From Mesorhizobium sp. NZP2077 (GTDB lineage: Bacteria > Pseudomonadota > Alphaproteobacteria > Rhizobiales > Rhizobiaceae): a DNA stretch of 64,000 bases. The stretch lies in assembly GCF_013170805.1 (NCBI RefSeq), contig NZ_CP051294.1, positions 124,001 to 188,000 on the forward strand. The letters run 5' to 3'. The notes beneath the pieces were generated by a model. It worked only from the letters and a program-made list of their open reading frames with translations. It did not search any database and was not told the origin of the DNA. This document shows, in pieces, positions 52,406 through 62,791 of this stretch; position 1 is the stretch's first letter, and each line of letters starts with the position of its first letter. The position numbers and the translations under genes were made by a program.

Positions 52406-53557
52406 TCAGAACGAGCGCTGGAAGCGGAGGAAACCGCCAACGTTGTTCTTCTTGTCGGCAGCGGTCCAGTTGCCGAACGGGGTGCCGTCGTTGAAGTGAC
52501 CAAAATGATCGTAGTCAACTTCCGCGGTCATCTTGAGGCCGGAGACGATGTCGTAGGCAACGTTCGCCGCCACGCCATAATTCTTGTCCTGGTCACCCGA
52601 AACCTGCAAGTTGAATGACGTCTTTGGATTGAACTTATAGGTGCCACCAGCCCACCAAGCCCAGTGACCGCCCCACTGCTTGTAGAAGTCGCGGCCGCTA
52701 GCCGCTGCGAGCGAATGTGTATCGGTGCCGTAGCCGAACATGGCGAACAGCGACAGCTCGCTAGTCACGTTGAAGTCAGCACGAACCTTGCCGGCCCATT
52801 CTTCGTAGTTGCTGTCATAGGCGACGACGCCGGTGATGGCGCCCCAGCCCTGCGTGTACTTCACACCGCCGACGACATGCGGAACGTAGCTATCGATCGT
52901 GCCCACGTAGAAGACATTGTTGACGTCAACCGAACCTTCTTCGAGCGAGACCACGGCCGAGAAGCCGTTGCCGGCGTCAAAGTTGTACTGGATGAGGTTA
53001 GTGTAGAAATCGCCATAGGGAACGATGGTGTCGTTGATAACATTGCCGGCATAGCCAATGAAAGTATCGAACGCCGAATCGTCCAGACCGACGCGGAGCC
53101 CACCAAGCTGGATCCAAGCTTTATTCAGCGTAGCGCTCTTGTTGTGGGCTTGATTGCCGTCTGCGCCAGCATAGTAGGCGCTGTTGCCGAAGTTGAAGCG
53201 GGTCTCGGTGTAGGTCTTCAACGTGCCAAGCTCGGTTTCCTGGCCAGTCCAGGTCTTCAGCGACAAGCGGGCATTCTTGTGCCATGTGCCCTGGTCCTTG
53301 CCGTTGAGAACGTCTGTCGAACGTGCGCCATCGAAGCTGCCTACATCGCCAGCGCTGATGTCGTAACGGACATAGCCGCCGATGCGCAGGCAAGTTTCAG
53401 TGCCCGGGATATAGAAGTAGCCCGAGCCGTATACGTCGCAGATCTTGACGTATTCAGCCGGTTCCGGCTCGGCGACGACGACGGCGTCGGCGGCGCGGGC
53501 ACCGGAAACTGCGATCAGGGCCGCAGCTGAGCCGAGAAGAAGGCTCTTGATGTTCAT
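52406..53557 (-). CDS. Outer-membrane porin (Omp2b/RopA family)
   Basis: The 383-residue precursor has a signal peptide (M-N-I-K-S-L-L-L-G-S-A-A-A-L-I-A-V-S-G-A-R-A, cleavage after A-R-A). The mature barrel starts 'ADAVVVAEPEPAEYVKICD' and has the conserved 'GSGYFYIPGTETCLRIGGYV' block, ending in '...GGFLRFQRSF' with the terminal Phe. It forms general diffusion channels in Rhizobiales. The ATG at 53557 has a GGAGA box 6 bases upstream; the longer frame to 53626 lacks sense as a signal peptide. The truncated relative is at 5727-6035. Confidence 0.94.
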   Translation of the reverse strand: MNIKSLLLGSAAALIAVSGARAADAVVVAEPEPAEYVKICDVYGSGYFYIPGTETCLRIGGYVRYDISAGDVGSFDGARSTDVLNGKDQGTWHKNARLSLKTWTGQETELGTLKTYTETRFNFGNSAYYAGADGNQAHNKSATLNKAWIQLGGLRVGLDDSAFDTFIGYAGNVINDTIVPYGDFYTNLIQYNFDAGNGFSAVVSLEEGSVDVNNVFYVGTIDSYVPHVVGGVKYTQGWGAITGVVAYDSNYEEWAGKVRADFNVTSELSLFAMFGYGTDTHSLAAASGRDFYKQWGGHWAWWAGGTYKFNPKTSFNLQVSGDQDKNYGVAANVAYDIVSGLKMTAEVDYDHFGHFNDGTPFGNWTAADKKNNVGGFLRFQRSF

Positions 53558-53913
53558 ATTTGATCTCCATTCAAAGATTTGAAAAAGGGCGAGGACGTCG
53601 ATGGACGAACCGCTGCCTGTCCCCACGATCGAAAAAGATGCGCATCGCTATGCATCCTTCCCGGCCCGACGCTATCCACCGGGTGAATTAGTGCAAGTTC
53701 AAATTCCGTTTGCCGGCGACATAGCGAAGTATCAGTGGTATTTTTGACACTAAAAAAGTCGTATTAGTTGCACGAATTGTACATTTATACATTTGCACAA
53801 ATCGCACAAATGGCACATTGCCTTATTTGCGCAGTAAAGTATGCGCCGAGAGCGGCCAACAACACGTGAGAGAGACGGCTTCGGGCGAGGGAAAGCTGGC
53901 GTCCGGCCAATTG
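53558..53913. other. Porin upstream region with A/T-rich part and tandem 9-mers
   Basis: This 356-bp stretch has no gene. It is A/T-rich between 53740 and 53830, unlike its neighbours, and should contain the porin promoter. The tandem repeat at 53795-53821 is listed separately. Confidence 0.5.
53795..53821. repeat. Three tandem 9-base units upstream of the porin gene
   Basis: GCACAAATC, GCACAAATG and GCACATTGC follow each other without gaps, and a fourth related T-T-G-C-A-C-G-A-A-T lies at about 53768. Nine-base spacing is close to one helical turn, so it may be a protein-binding array for porin control (inference). Confidence 0.5.
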
Positions 53914-54804
53914 TCAGATAGATTGGACCAGAGAAAGAGCCTGGGCGGCCGACGCAACGACTTCTGTGTTCATACCTTCTTTGAGCAATTCGATAGGAAC
54001 ACGGCCCTTGAGAAGAGGCGACGGACTGATCAGCCATAGCCAAGCCAATCTGGGATCGGAGATTGAGGAAAGCACCTGCCTAATTCCCGGCATTGGTCTG
54101 CCGTCGATGAACTGGGCTAAGGGAAAAACATGCTTGCGGGAGCCTCTCCGAAAGGCAATCACGTCATTGTGCCGCTGCCACCAATGCAGTGTGGACCGAG
54201 GTATTCCAAAACGGCTCTCGAGACGCGTCGACCCTGCAACCGGGCCAGCCCACTCTGCAATGCGCGCGCCTTCTCTCGAGCAATCTTTCAGAACCGGATG
54301 CCCGAGGGGATGATCTGGCAGGGGTCGCGAAGCGATCTCACACGCCTGGGCGTCTAGCCGTCGCGCCGCTTCAGCCTCAAGCCTACCAAGAAATTCGGCT
54401 GCCACGGCGGTCAAATCGTTGGAGGCAGAACCCGAAGGCACGACAGCAGCCTTTTCACCTTGTCTCGCCTCATCGCATTGGGCAAGAATTCGCTGCACCT
54501 CCCTCATGACAAAGCTTGAAAGCTCGGTCTGGCGCTTTTCATCCCCGGACATATGTGGCTTTCCCGATAGCATTCCCTCAGCAAACCGCCGAAAGAGCGT
54601 TGGATACATTGAAGTTTTGAGGACGGCGATGGGCCTTGATATCATTACGCCGAGGAGTCTCATCATTAAATGCAGCGCGACATCAGGATCAATCTTGAGA
54701 AAACAGACGGGATGACCCGAGGCGCTTGCCGTGCTGCGGCACGCGCCTGAGATGCGGTTGGAACGGTTGATCTCACCGCCGTTGGCGTTGGCACCTGCGA
54801 CCAT
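53914..54804 (-). CDS. HTH protein with MbcA/ParS/Xre-antitoxin-like (DUF2384-like) C-terminus
   Basis: The frame encodes up to 296 residues. Near residues 195-235 'SRFGIPRSTLHWWQRHNDVI' and 'FRRGSRKHVFPLAQFIDGR' look like a MerR/excisionase-type helix-turn-helix. The C-terminal part 'VLSSISDPRLAWLWLISPSP', 'LLKGRVPIELLKEG' resembles the toxin-binding DUF2384 domain. No RES/ParT-type toxin gene is adjacent. It begins 18 bases after the M81 peptidase stop on the same strand. The start is uncertain; Met46 or Met47 are alternatives. Function is inferred only from these resemblances. Confidence 0.55.
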   Translation of the reverse strand: MVAGANANGGEINRSNRISGACRSTASASGHPVCFLKIDPDVALHLMMRLLGVMISRPIAVLKTSMYPTLFRRFAEGMLSGKPHMSGDEKRQTELSSFVMREVQRILAQCDEARQGEKAAVVPSGSASNDLTAVAAEFLGRLEAEAARRLDAQACEIASRPLPDHPLGHPVLKDCSREGARIAEWAGPVAGSTRLESRFGIPRSTLHWWQRHNDVIAFRRGSRKHVFPLAQFIDGRPMPGIRQVLSSISDPRLAWLWLISPSPLLKGRVPIELLKEGMNTEVVASAAQALSLVQSI

Positions 54805-54822
54805 TCTTGCAACAGGAGTTGA

Positions 54823-56346
54823 CTAACTCAACATCGCCGTTCCGCTCATGGTCGAGGGCGACTCTGGGCTCGAGCTCTCGATCTGGCCGAGAGCATCGAA
54901 CGGGTCTTCGACCCGCGGCCAGAAGGGCGTCCTGAATTTGGTGTACGGCACCGTTGCATAGTCGAGGGTCAGAAGACCATCGGTTGCGGGGTATAGAATC
55001 TCAGTTGCAATCGGCGCGAATCCCGCCCGGAAATGGTTGGACGATTTCACAATGATTGCACGTTTTCCCGTGAGTTCGATCCCGAACTGCGTGAAAGCGT
55101 CTGGCTGGTATATCTGTTGGCGCGTCTCGGTGAGCACAATATCGATGGCATCGTCTGTACGGACGCAAACCGCGTCGCCGATCGAGTCGGTGGTGCCGGC
55201 AAAATGCTGCGAGGCATTCTCGATGATGCGCATAACGGTCACATTCAGGTCTAGCGGCTGACCGGACGCCCTGCAAACCTTGCCGCCGATCCGCAGATCG
55301 AGCTTGGCGCCTTCCCCGGCGGCGATGCAAAGGCCGACAGCGCCCTGGTCCCAGATAAAGCCGCAAGCGGAATTTCCGATTCCCCGCTCCACCAGCGCGC
55401 GGAGAATATGCGTTGAATCGCTCGGCGCGCCACCTCCGGAATTGTCGCAAAAATCGGCAATGACGATCGGCCCCGACTTTGCTGTTGCCACTTTGTCGAG
55501 AACGGCGTCGAGGCTCTCCCATGTGCGGGCGGTTTCCCGCCGCATATCCCACAGCCTTTGTCCAAGGTCGCGCGCAAGCGTTTCGGCAGCAGCCGCATTC
55601 CCGTTCGCAATGACGAGAACCTTTGCGCCGCCTTCCGGCACGTCGGCCAATCCGAAACCATGCGCAAAAGAGGCTGAAAGAATATCCCCTCGCCCCTCGC
55701 AGTCCATCATGTACCGAACGAAGCCGGCCATGGGCTCGCGGTCCGTCGGCCACGTTGAAACCATCCGGCATTCATGGATCGCCGTGACCGGCTTTATTTC
55801 TCGGCGAACGGCTGCGTCGCAGAGGGCGAACACTTCCGGGGCCCTCTCCTCGACATCCGTGTGAGGGCTGAGTTTATAGGTGATAAGAATGTTCGCGGCG
55901 GCGACCATTTTGCGGGTTATGCTGCAGTGAGGATCGAGTTCTGCGCCAATAACTACATCGGGACCGACAATGGACCTCACCCGTTCAAGCAAGTCACCTT
56001 CGCAGTCGTCATAGCCCTCCGCGATCATCGAGCCATGTAGGGACAAAAGTACCATATCCACATCGCCCGCGCTGCGCAGGTCATTGAGAATCTCGTCCCG
56101 AAGCTCCTCATAAACAGCGCGCACCACCGGAGCGCCCGACCCGGCACTCGCACAAAGGCTCTCTATGACCTCGTAACCCTTTTGCTCGGCCAGTGTCTTC
56201 CAGATGTGCATCGGCGCCGAAGCCCAGCCCGGTGGGTGAGCCGTGGCGTCACCATGAAAGGTTTCCCCGGCGAAAGACCCGCGCCCAATGGGCACAGGAG
56301 AGAAACTGTTGGTCTCGGTATACAGACCACACATGAACATACGCAT
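54823..56346 (-). CDS. M81-family metallopeptidase (MlrC-like)
   Basis: The 507-residue protein has the MlrC layout: N-terminal 'CGLYTETNSFSPVPIGRGSF', 'MVLLSLHGSMIAEGYDDCEG', 'GAELDPHCSITRKMV' and 'ITYKLSPHTDVEERAPEVF' (metal-binding Asp and His), then 'IVIADFCDNSGGGAPSDSTH'. The C-terminal domain carries 'GIELTGKRAIIVKSSNHFRA'. MlrC is the last peptidase of microcystin breakdown; most members act on other small peptides or amidated compounds. Proximity to a dipeptide-type ABC transporter suggests processing of an imported peptide. Confidence 0.88.
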   Translation of the reverse strand: MRMFMCGLYTETNSFSPVPIGRGSFAGETFHGDATAHPPGWASAPMHIWKTLAEQKGYEVIESLCASAGSGAPVVRAVYEELRDEILNDLRSAGDVDMVLLSLHGSMIAEGYDDCEGDLLERVRSIVGPDVVIGAELDPHCSITRKMVAAANILITYKLSPHTDVEERAPEVFALCDAAVRREIKPVTAIHECRMVSTWPTDREPMAGFVRYMMDCEGRGDILSASFAHGFGLADVPEGGAKVLVIANGNAAAAETLARDLGQRLWDMRRETARTWESLDAVLDKVATAKSGPIVIADFCDNSGGGAPSDSTHILRALVERGIGNSACGFIWDQGAVGLCIAAGEGAKLDLRIGGKVCRASGQPLDLNVTVMRIIENASQHFAGTTDSIGDAVCVRTDDAIDIVLTETRQQIYQPDAFTQFGIELTGKRAIIVKSSNHFRAGFAPIATEILYPATDGLLTLDYATVPYTKFRTPFWPRVEDPFDALGQIESSSPESPSTMSGTAMLS

Positions 56347-57162
56347 ATTGGAAAGCCCTCTGCTTAACGGTCCCCAATGGTCCCAGCCGAGTGCTCTTCC
56401 GTCAAATTCAGTTTGTTCGCTAACAACGCTGATGAGGTTATGAAGTCATGGTTCGATGCATCGCCATGCCCGCCGTGCGAGCTTTTGCAGGAGGAAGTAA
56501 AATGGGCTCGCTGACGAAGCCCTGAATCGTCGCCATTGCGGATGTAGAAATGGAAAACGAGGCGGGCGGGCGTACCGATGGTCACCGTCCGCGACCGTAG
56601 GCTGGATCGTTCTCGTCGCAACCTTGCCACGAGGCTCGGCGCCGGGCGGCGACGTCGCGAACGTTAAGAAAGCCTTGCAAATAGGGAAGCAGAGACACGG
56701 CGTCATCGACCAACCCACAACCAGTTCACTGGGCCGCCAAGCGGACCGGGATGTCCCCCGCCGGGACGGCGATTGCAGTGATCTCGTTGTTTCGGCAGAA
56801 CGCGGCCTGACCGCCTTTGCCATGCACAGATTGAGGCCCCCGACCGCGACATGATCATGAGGCCATGACCTCGAATAGGACCATGACACCCGCGATGACA
56901 GCTACAAACAGCATTAACTATTGACCGCAACTAAAGGGCCGAAACATTCTGGTGACGGCAATGATGCTCGTCCAGACCAATTCCGAAATCTCCAAATCCA
57001 GGGTCTTGCGACTGACCGTTGAAGGCTGCACGATCCGGATGACCGACCGGTGCCTACCGGCGAACTTCCAACTGCTAAGCACGACGGAAAGCTTAAGTGC
57101 GCTCGTCGGTCGCCGATAGTCGGCGGGAGAAAAGACACATGATCACAGAGGCACTACACGGT
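56347..57162. other. 800-bp stretch without a supportable intact gene
   Basis: Overlapping frames on both strands (for example 56446-56889 minus and 56624-56854 plus) have no recognised domain. It interrupts what would otherwise be a compact peptide-uptake gene set. Confidence 0.45.
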
Positions 57163-57240
57163 GTGCTGGATATCTCTCTCGAGGACACAAGCGTCTGCAT
57201 TATCGACAAGGACGGCTCGCATCTGCGCGGGATAGGGTAC
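57138..57240 (+). pseudogene. N-terminal scrap of an IS110-family transposase
   Basis: The frame from 57139 contains 'GVLDISLEDTSVCIIDKDGS', which matches the first catalytic-Asp block of IS110-type transposases (G-L-D-V-S-L-E-x-T-S-V-C). Nothing recognisable follows after ~30 codons. Confidence 0.6.
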
Positions 57241-57355
57241 GCAGCGTACCTGCTATCATGCCGCCCGGCTGCGCGTCGTATGCTGCCGGCTGTTCGGCCT
57301 AGACCAACCACGCTTTTGACCAGGTGCATCGCGGCTGCAATTACATTCTCCTTCA

Positions 57356-58693
57356 TCATACCGCGGCGGCAGGTAGCATTTCACACCGCAGCAAAGTCAA
57401 CAGCGGTCCGCTATCACCCCTCCTTAGCTGCGAAACAGCATCGATCACCTGTTGCTGTGCATCTCGAGACATCAAACGCCGGGTCGCAAAACGAAACTTT
57501 TCTTCGAGTTCCTGCAGTGACATGGGGCTTGTCGGCCCGCCATGCGGCTCAGTCACCGGAGAGGAAATCTTGCGCCCTCCAGACGTGATCTCGACACGCG
57601 CCAACCGGCTTCGGGGAAAGAGTCTCGAGAATTCCGGGTCAGGGCGGACCGTAATTCGCTCTGCAAGTTCGGAAATGTCCGCACGGTTCAAAAGAGAGGC
57701 GTCAATGGGTAACAGGGCATTCCCGCCGCAAATTGACGCAATCGCAAGGCTGTAGGGAATACTGTACTGTATGTCCGTCAGCGTCTCCGGCTTTGTCTTG
57801 TTAGGCAGCGCTAATGCGAAGTCAAAAGTATGTACATCAATCTTTTCGATAGTATCTGGTCGCAATTCGTGGTCCATGATCAATTTTTCAAGTGCCCGCA
57901 ACGGACCGTGAATGTGCCTACATACCGCATAGGGCTTGAAATAGGTCTCACAGATTCTCGGCGCCTCTTGGCCCAATCCGGCGAGAATACGCTCAGCATC
58001 ATAATAAGCTTTGTGATCAAAAATATCTTCGCAGGCGGTAAAGCCGTGCTCTGCAAGCAGTAAAGCCTGATATGCAGTGGTTGCGCTCCAAGGAATGCCC
58101 TCTTTGATGTCGCTGCCGCTGAAGGCGGTGTAGTCCCCGACTATCAAGTTGGGGCTGAAGCCGCCGGCCAAGGCGATTGCATTTGAGAGTGCCGCCGGGG
58201 TCAGACGGCGCAGTTTGCCCGCAGCAGCGGCTACCGCAAATCCGGTCCACACGCCGCTCGGACCATGCGTTCGAGCCGACTTTATCCGCACCCCTACCTC
58301 GTAGCCCAGGACGATCGCAATTAGCAGCTCTTCGGCCGAAACGCCTGTCTCCGCAGCGACAGCCAAAATTGTGGGAATGACCGCGGCCCCAGGATGGCCA
58401 CGCGCTTCCCAATGCCCGTCATCGAGATCAAGCACTGAGGCAGCGCTGCTGTTCGAAAGTATCGCGCCGGCCGCAGTACTGGACGTACCCGTAAACCAGA
58501 CCGGCACCTGCCCTGCACCGTAGAGTGAACGTGTTGCTGTACGTGTCGAAACAACGCTAGGCTCCTCATGCCCCGCGACCGCAGCGGTGAGGGCATCAAG
58601 GATGCAGTTCGCGGCCATTTCGAGGCTATCCGCCGGCAGGGTTGCCGCGTTGCTGGTGCAGATATATTCAGCAAGAGTTCTTGTAGTGGACAT
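57356..58693 (-). CDS. MmgE/PrpD-family protein
   Basis: The 445-residue protein has the two-domain MmgE/PrpD pattern: an all-helical N-terminal part ('AANCILDALTAAVAGHEEPS', 'AASVLDLDDGHWEARGHPGA', 'AVIPTILAVAAETGVS') and a C-terminal lid ('YFKPYAVCRHIHGPLRALEK', 'PYSLAIASICGGNALLPID'). Family members include 2-methylcitrate dehydratase, but many, like this one next to peptide transport genes, have unknown substrates. The Met at 58693 was preferred because of an AAGAGAG box upstream. It lies 282 bases downstream of the ABC ATPase on the same strand. Confidence 0.86.
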   Translation of the reverse strand: MSTTRTLAEYICTSNAATLPADSLEMAANCILDALTAAVAGHEEPSVVSTRTATRSLYGAGQVPVWFTGTSSTAAGAILSNSSAASVLDLDDGHWEARGHPGAAVIPTILAVAAETGVSAEELLIAIVLGYEVGVRIKSARTHGPSGVWTGFAVAAAAGKLRRLTPAALSNAIALAGGFSPNLIVGDYTAFSGSDIKEGIPWSATTAYQALLLAEHGFTACEDIFDHKAYYDAERILAGLGQEAPRICETYFKPYAVCRHIHGPLRALEKLIMDHELRPDTIEKIDVHTFDFALALPNKTKPETLTDIQYSIPYSLAIASICGGNALLPIDASLLNRADISELAERITVRPDPEFSRLFPRSRLARVEITSGGRKISSPVTEPHGGPTSPMSLQELEEKFRFATRRLMSRDAQQQVIDAVSQLRRGDSGPLLTLLRCEMLPAAAV

Positions 58694-58975
58694 CGTGCTT
58701 CTCTCTTCCAACCCGATCAACAAAATTATTTACTTCAAAAACCTAAACCGATGGGTGTTGTAAAACAGAACTCAACCACCCGTAGCCACGTACGCCGCGT
58801 TTCGCGCGCCTTGCCCGACGAGCGCATTGACCTGCAGCGCGTTAAGGGATTTCGCCGCGCCACCGGCGCGGCGGTCGCCGCAAACCGTGACAATCTCCTC
58901 GGGTATCGATTGTTCACCATTCTCGGCCATCCGTTTCCGAACCGTGACGGTGGACCGACTCAGTTGGGGAGAGCC

Positions 58976-60784
58976 TCAGAGCTCGCCCACTTGAATCAGA
59001 TGCCCAGGGGTCACTTCGGAAAAAGCAACATCGGGCGGAACATAGCCCACCGGATGGATCGAGGACTTCAGACTATCTTCAGGCGCTGCGCTGCGTATGC
59101 GTGGGTGGTCGGGGTCGGGTATGGGCACGGCTTGCATAAGCTTTTTGGTGTAGGGATGTTGAGGGTTTTCAAACACAGCCTGACGCGGTCCGTATTCGAC
59201 GACCCGCCCGCGACACATCACCGCGACCCTGTGGCTGATCCGCTCGACAACCGCGATGTCGTGAGATATGAAGATGTAGGAAAGTCCGAGTTCCTGCTGC
59301 AGATCCATCATCAGATTGACCACCTGCGCACGGATGGACACATCCAGCGCAGAAACCGCCTCGTCTGCAATGATCAGTTTGGGGCTGGTGCTTAAGGCGC
59401 GGGCGATACATATGCGCTGTCGCTGTCCGCCGGAAAATTCATGGGGATAGCGATAGGCGTGTTCTGCCGTAAGGCCGACCTTCTCCAGCAGGGCGACCGA
59501 CCTATCCATCGCCTCATTTCCTTTCGCGATGCCGTGGACGATCATGGGTTCGGCAATGGCTGCGCCCACCATCTTCTTGGGGTTGAGCGAGGAATAGGGA
59601 TCCTGAAAAATCATCTGCATCTGACGCCTGAGACGGCGCAGCGAGGAAGGATCGGCGGCAGAAACGTCCTCCCCATCCAAGACCACGCTACCGGATTGCG
59701 GTTCGACCAGACGTAGGATACTCCGTCCCGTTGTCGACTTGCCGCTACCACTTTCGCCCACGAGGCTGAGCGTTTCGCCCCTCTCAAGGGAAAGCGAGAC
59801 ATTTTCGACCGCGTGAATATGGCCCGCCACGCCATGCATCAGCCCCCCGCGAATGGAAAACTTCGTGCATAGGTTCCTCACATCGAGGAGCGGTTCGCGC
59901 GACACGACTGTCGCTTGAACCCGCTGTTTCGTTGTAGCCGGCACCGGGGTTGCACTGCTCGTTTCAAGCGTTGCGAATTTCTTCGGGAGCGGAACGCCGG
60001 TCATGCTGCCCAAAACCGGCACTGCGTACAGCAACCGGCGGGTGTACGGATGTGCCGGGGCGGAAAACAGCGTCCTTACGTCGGCCTCCTCGACTTTCTC
60101 GCCATCCTTCATCACCACAGCGCGACTTGCGATCTCGGCAACCACGCCCATGTCATGGGTGATGAACAGGACCGACATTCCGACCTCGGCCTGCAACTGT
60201 TCGATCAGTCCCAGAATCTGGGACTGGATGGTCACGTCCAGGGCCGTAGTTGGCTCGTCGGCAATCAGCAGTCTAGGCTTGCAGGCGAGGGCCATAGCGA
60301 TCATGACCCGCTGCCGCATACCGCCCGAGAACAAGTGAGGATAATCGCTAAGCCGGGCCTTCGCATTGGGAATCTGCACCTGGTTGAGCAGTCGTAACGC
60401 CTCGGCTTCGGCTTCTGCAGCGTCCATGCCCCGGTGGCGCCGAAGGACCTCTCCCACCTGACGGCCTATGGTCATGACCGGATTGAGGCTGGTCATGGGC
60501 TCCTGGAAGATCATGGAAATGTCCTTGCCACGAATGTCGGACAGTTCCGACTCGTTCAGTCCAACAAGTTCACGGCCATCGAGGGTGATCGATCCGGTAA
60601 CCTTGCCGTTCACCCTCGACACCAGACCGAGAATGGACATGGCCGTAACGGATTTTCCGGAGCCCGACTCGCCGACAATAGCAACCGTCGAATGATCGGG
60701 TACGCTAAAATTGAGATCCTTGACGACCCTCGTTTCCCGCCCGCCGCCGCGGAACGTCACGTTCAGATTTCTGACTTCAAGCAT
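58976..60784 (-). CDS. Dipeptide/oligopeptide-type ABC transporter, fused double ATPase (DppD-DppF-like)
   Basis: The ~602-residue protein carries two complete nucleotide-binding domains. The first has Walker A '[17 protein letters not shown]', signature '[17 protein letters not shown]' and Walker B '[14 protein letters not shown]'. The second has Walker A '[17 protein letters not shown]', signature '[16 protein letters not shown]' and '[14 protein letters not shown]', where Ala replaces the usual Pro after D-E. Each half ends in the C-terminal Opp/Dpp extension. Fused forms such as GsiA are known. The Met at 60784 gives the family start M-L-E-V-R-N-L. Confidence 0.93.
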   Translation of the reverse strand: MLEVRNLNVTFRGGGRETRVVKDLNFSVPDHSTVAIVGESGSGKSVTAMSILGLVSRVNGKVTGSITLDGRELVGLNESELSDIRGKDISMIFQEPMTSLNPVMTIGRQVGEVLRRHRGMDAAEAEAEALRLLNQVQIPNAKARLSDYPHLFSGGMRQRVMIAMALACKPRLLIADEPTTALDVTIQSQILGLIEQLQAEVGMSVLFITHDMGVVAEIASRAVVMKDGEKVEEADVRTLFSAPAHPYTRRLLYAVPVLGSMTGVPLPKKFATLETSSATPVPATTKQRVQATVVSREPLLDVRNLCTKFSIRGGLMHGVAGHIHAVENVSLSLERGETLSLVGESGSGKSTTGRSILRLVEPQSGSVVLDGEDVSAADPSSLRRLRRQMQMIFQDPYSSLNPKKMVGAAIAEPMIVHGIAKGNEAMDRSVALLEKVGLTAEHAYRYPHEFSGGQRQRICIARALSTSPKLIIADEAVSALDVSIRAQVVNLMMDLQQELGLSYIFISHDIAVVERISHRVAVMCRGRVVEYGPRQAVFENPQHPYTKKLMQAVPIPDPDHPRIRSAAPEDSLKSSIHPVGYVPPDVAFSEVTPGHLIQVGEL

Positions 60785-60826
60785 AGTAAATCCCGTCCAT
60801 ACCGACAAAACCAGACCAGATCCCGT

Positions 60827-61729
60827 TCACGCGACCTCCCCCCTCAGTTTGGGGTCGACCGCGTCGCGCAGCCCGTCGCCGATCAGGTTAAGCGAAAAGA
60901 CCACTAAAAGGATTGCGATGCTCGGGACGATCGCGAGGGTGGGATTCGTCAGGATGCTTTCAAACCCCTCTCGTACCATGCCGCCCCAGGTTGGGATGGG
61001 CGGTCTTACACCCAGGCCAAGAAAGGCCAGGGACGCTTCGGTACGGATGGCCGTCGCCAGCCACATGGAGGTCACAACCAATATTTCAGGCAGGATGTTG
61101 GGGACAACATGGAAAATCATGATGCGGGCATTGGAAAACCCCATGGACCGGCAGGCGTCTACAAAATCGCGGTTCTTGATCCCGATGGTTGGCGCGCGCG
61201 CGATGCGCGCATAGGAGGGGACAAGCCCAACCGCGATCGCGATGACCAGGTTGGTCATTGTGGGACCGAGGACGGCCACAAGCAGAAGACCCAGAATGAT
61301 GGAGGGCAAAGCCAGCATCGCATCCATGACCTGCATCACGACAATATCGAAACGCCCGCCGTAATAGCCTGCCAAAATTCCAAAAATAGAACCGACAAAA
61401 GCGCCCAGCATTGTCGACAAAAGGCCGATCAGAAGCGAAATCCGGGCTCCATACAAAAGGCGTGAAAGGATGTCCCGGCCAAGTTGATCGGTTCCAAGCA
61501 GGTATTTCACACTTGGCCCCTGCAGACGATCGACAATATGTTGCGCGTTGGGGTTGAACGGCGCGACCAGCGACGCGAAGGCGGCCAGAAGGATTAACGC
61601 TAGAAAGATCAATATTCCGATCCAGGTCGTCTTGTTGACGTTGAACGCCTGAAGTATCTGGCCGAGCGCATGACGCAGGGCTATCCGGAAGGCGGAGTGA
61701 CGGAGCGTGTGCAAGCCTGTTGTCGTCAT
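60827..61729 (-). CDS. ABC transporter permease, DppC-like
   Basis: The 300-residue protein has the OppC/DppC N-terminal segment, six predicted membrane helices, 'YLLGTDQLGRDILSRLLYGA' (the D-x-L-G-R-D motif typical of DppC) and the EAA loop 'YARIARAPTIGIKNRDFVDA'. It lies between the ATPase and DppB-like genes in one operon. Confidence 0.94.
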   Translation of the reverse strand: MTTTGLHTLRHSAFRIALRHALGQILQAFNVNKTTWIGILIFLALILLAAFASLVAPFNPNAQHIVDRLQGPSVKYLLGTDQLGRDILSRLLYGARISLLIGLLSTMLGAFVGSIFGILAGYYGGRFDIVVMQVMDAMLALPSIILGLLLVAVLGPTMTNLVIAIAVGLVPSYARIARAPTIGIKNRDFVDACRSMGFSNARIMIFHVVPNILPEILVVTSMWLATAIRTEASLAFLGLGVRPPIPTWGGMVREGFESILTNPTLAIVPSIAILLVVFSLNLIGDGLRDAVDPKLRGEVA

Positions 61730-61743
61730 TTGAATTTCCTTAG

Positions 61744-62682
61744 TCAGTTGACCCTGATGCGCGGATCAATCAGGCCATAGGTCAAGTCGGTCACAAGATT
61801 CACGACAATCACAATGAAGGTGTAAACGACGATCAGCCCCTGCAGCATCGTGTAGTCGCGCTGAGAAATTGCACCCACGATAAGCTTTCCGAGCCCGGGC
61901 CGACTGAAGACTATCTCTGTTAAAACCGAACTGCCGATCAGGACCCCAATATAAAGGCCAATGACGGTTACGACCGGCATGAGCGCGTTGCGGAAGCAAT
62001 GTCTCCAGACCACGACCGTTCCTTTAAGGCCCTTGGCGCGAGCGGTCCGGACATAGTCCTCATTGAGGACGCCCAGCATTGAGGATCGCGTCACGCGTGT
62101 GACATAGGCCGCCATGACGAGCGCGAGGCTGATCCCCGGCAGTACGAGACTGCGTAGTTGATTACCGAGACCACCCGAACCGTCGCTGACGACGGGAAAT
62201 ACCGGAAACCGGATTGAGAACACTAGCATGAGAACGATTCCGGATACGAAAACCGGGAACGACAGACCCGCCAGGGAAAGGATCCTTATCAGGTAATCCG
62301 CCATGCGGTTGCGCCGGATTGCCGCCCAAATGCCCAAGGGAAGGCCAACGGCGAGGCCGAACACGATGCCGACACCAGTAAGCTCCAGCGTCAGCGGAAG
62401 AACCTTCATCAATTCGCCAGAGACCGGCGCATCGGTGATCATGGATCTGCCAAGATCGCCATGGAAGATGCCGGACAGAAAATCCCAATACTGAATGATA
62501 AGCGGACGGTCGAGCCCCAGCCTCTCCCGGGTCGCAACCAGCGCTTCCGAACCCGCCTGGTCACCGAGAATGACGAGTGCGGGGTCGCCCGGGATGACGC
62601 GGACGATTAGGAACACAGCGGTCAAAACTGAAACCAGTGTGAAGATAGCGACGAGAAGACGGGTGATAAAGAACCTGACCAT
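61744..62682 (-). CDS. ABC transporter permease, DppB-like
   Basis: The 312-residue protein has the DppB start 'MVRFFITRLLVAIFTLVSVL', 'VIPGDPALVILGDQAG', six predicted helices, and the EAA-type loop 'LNEDYVRTARAKGLKGTVVV'. It is separated from the DppC-like gene by 14 bases. Confidence 0.94.
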   Translation of the reverse strand: MVRFFITRLLVAIFTLVSVLTAVFLIVRVIPGDPALVILGDQAGSEALVATRERLGLDRPLIIQYWDFLSGIFHGDLGRSMITDAPVSGELMKVLPLTLELTGVGIVFGLAVGLPLGIWAAIRRNRMADYLIRILSLAGLSFPVFVSGIVLMLVFSIRFPVFPVVSDGSGGLGNQLRSLVLPGISLALVMAAYVTRVTRSSMLGVLNEDYVRTARAKGLKGTVVVWRHCFRNALMPVVTVIGLYIGVLIGSSVLTEIVFSRPGLGKLIVGAISQRDYTMLQGLIVVYTFIVIVVNLVTDLTYGLIDPRIRVN

Positions 62683-62791
62683 GAAACCTACTCCGGCGTA
62701 ATAACGAGGGTACGGCTGATCCTGCAGCCGTTCGCCCTAAGTGACGAGACAACCACACTTAGGCGAGACATATCCCCTCGACAAAAAGTCC

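Noticed and set aside
53750..54043. Small Cys-containing reverse-strand frame next to the porin promoter
   Set aside because: Overlaps the 3' end of the HTH/DUF2384-like gene in another frame and the A/T-rich promoter; the Cys repeats arise from the tandem 9-mers.
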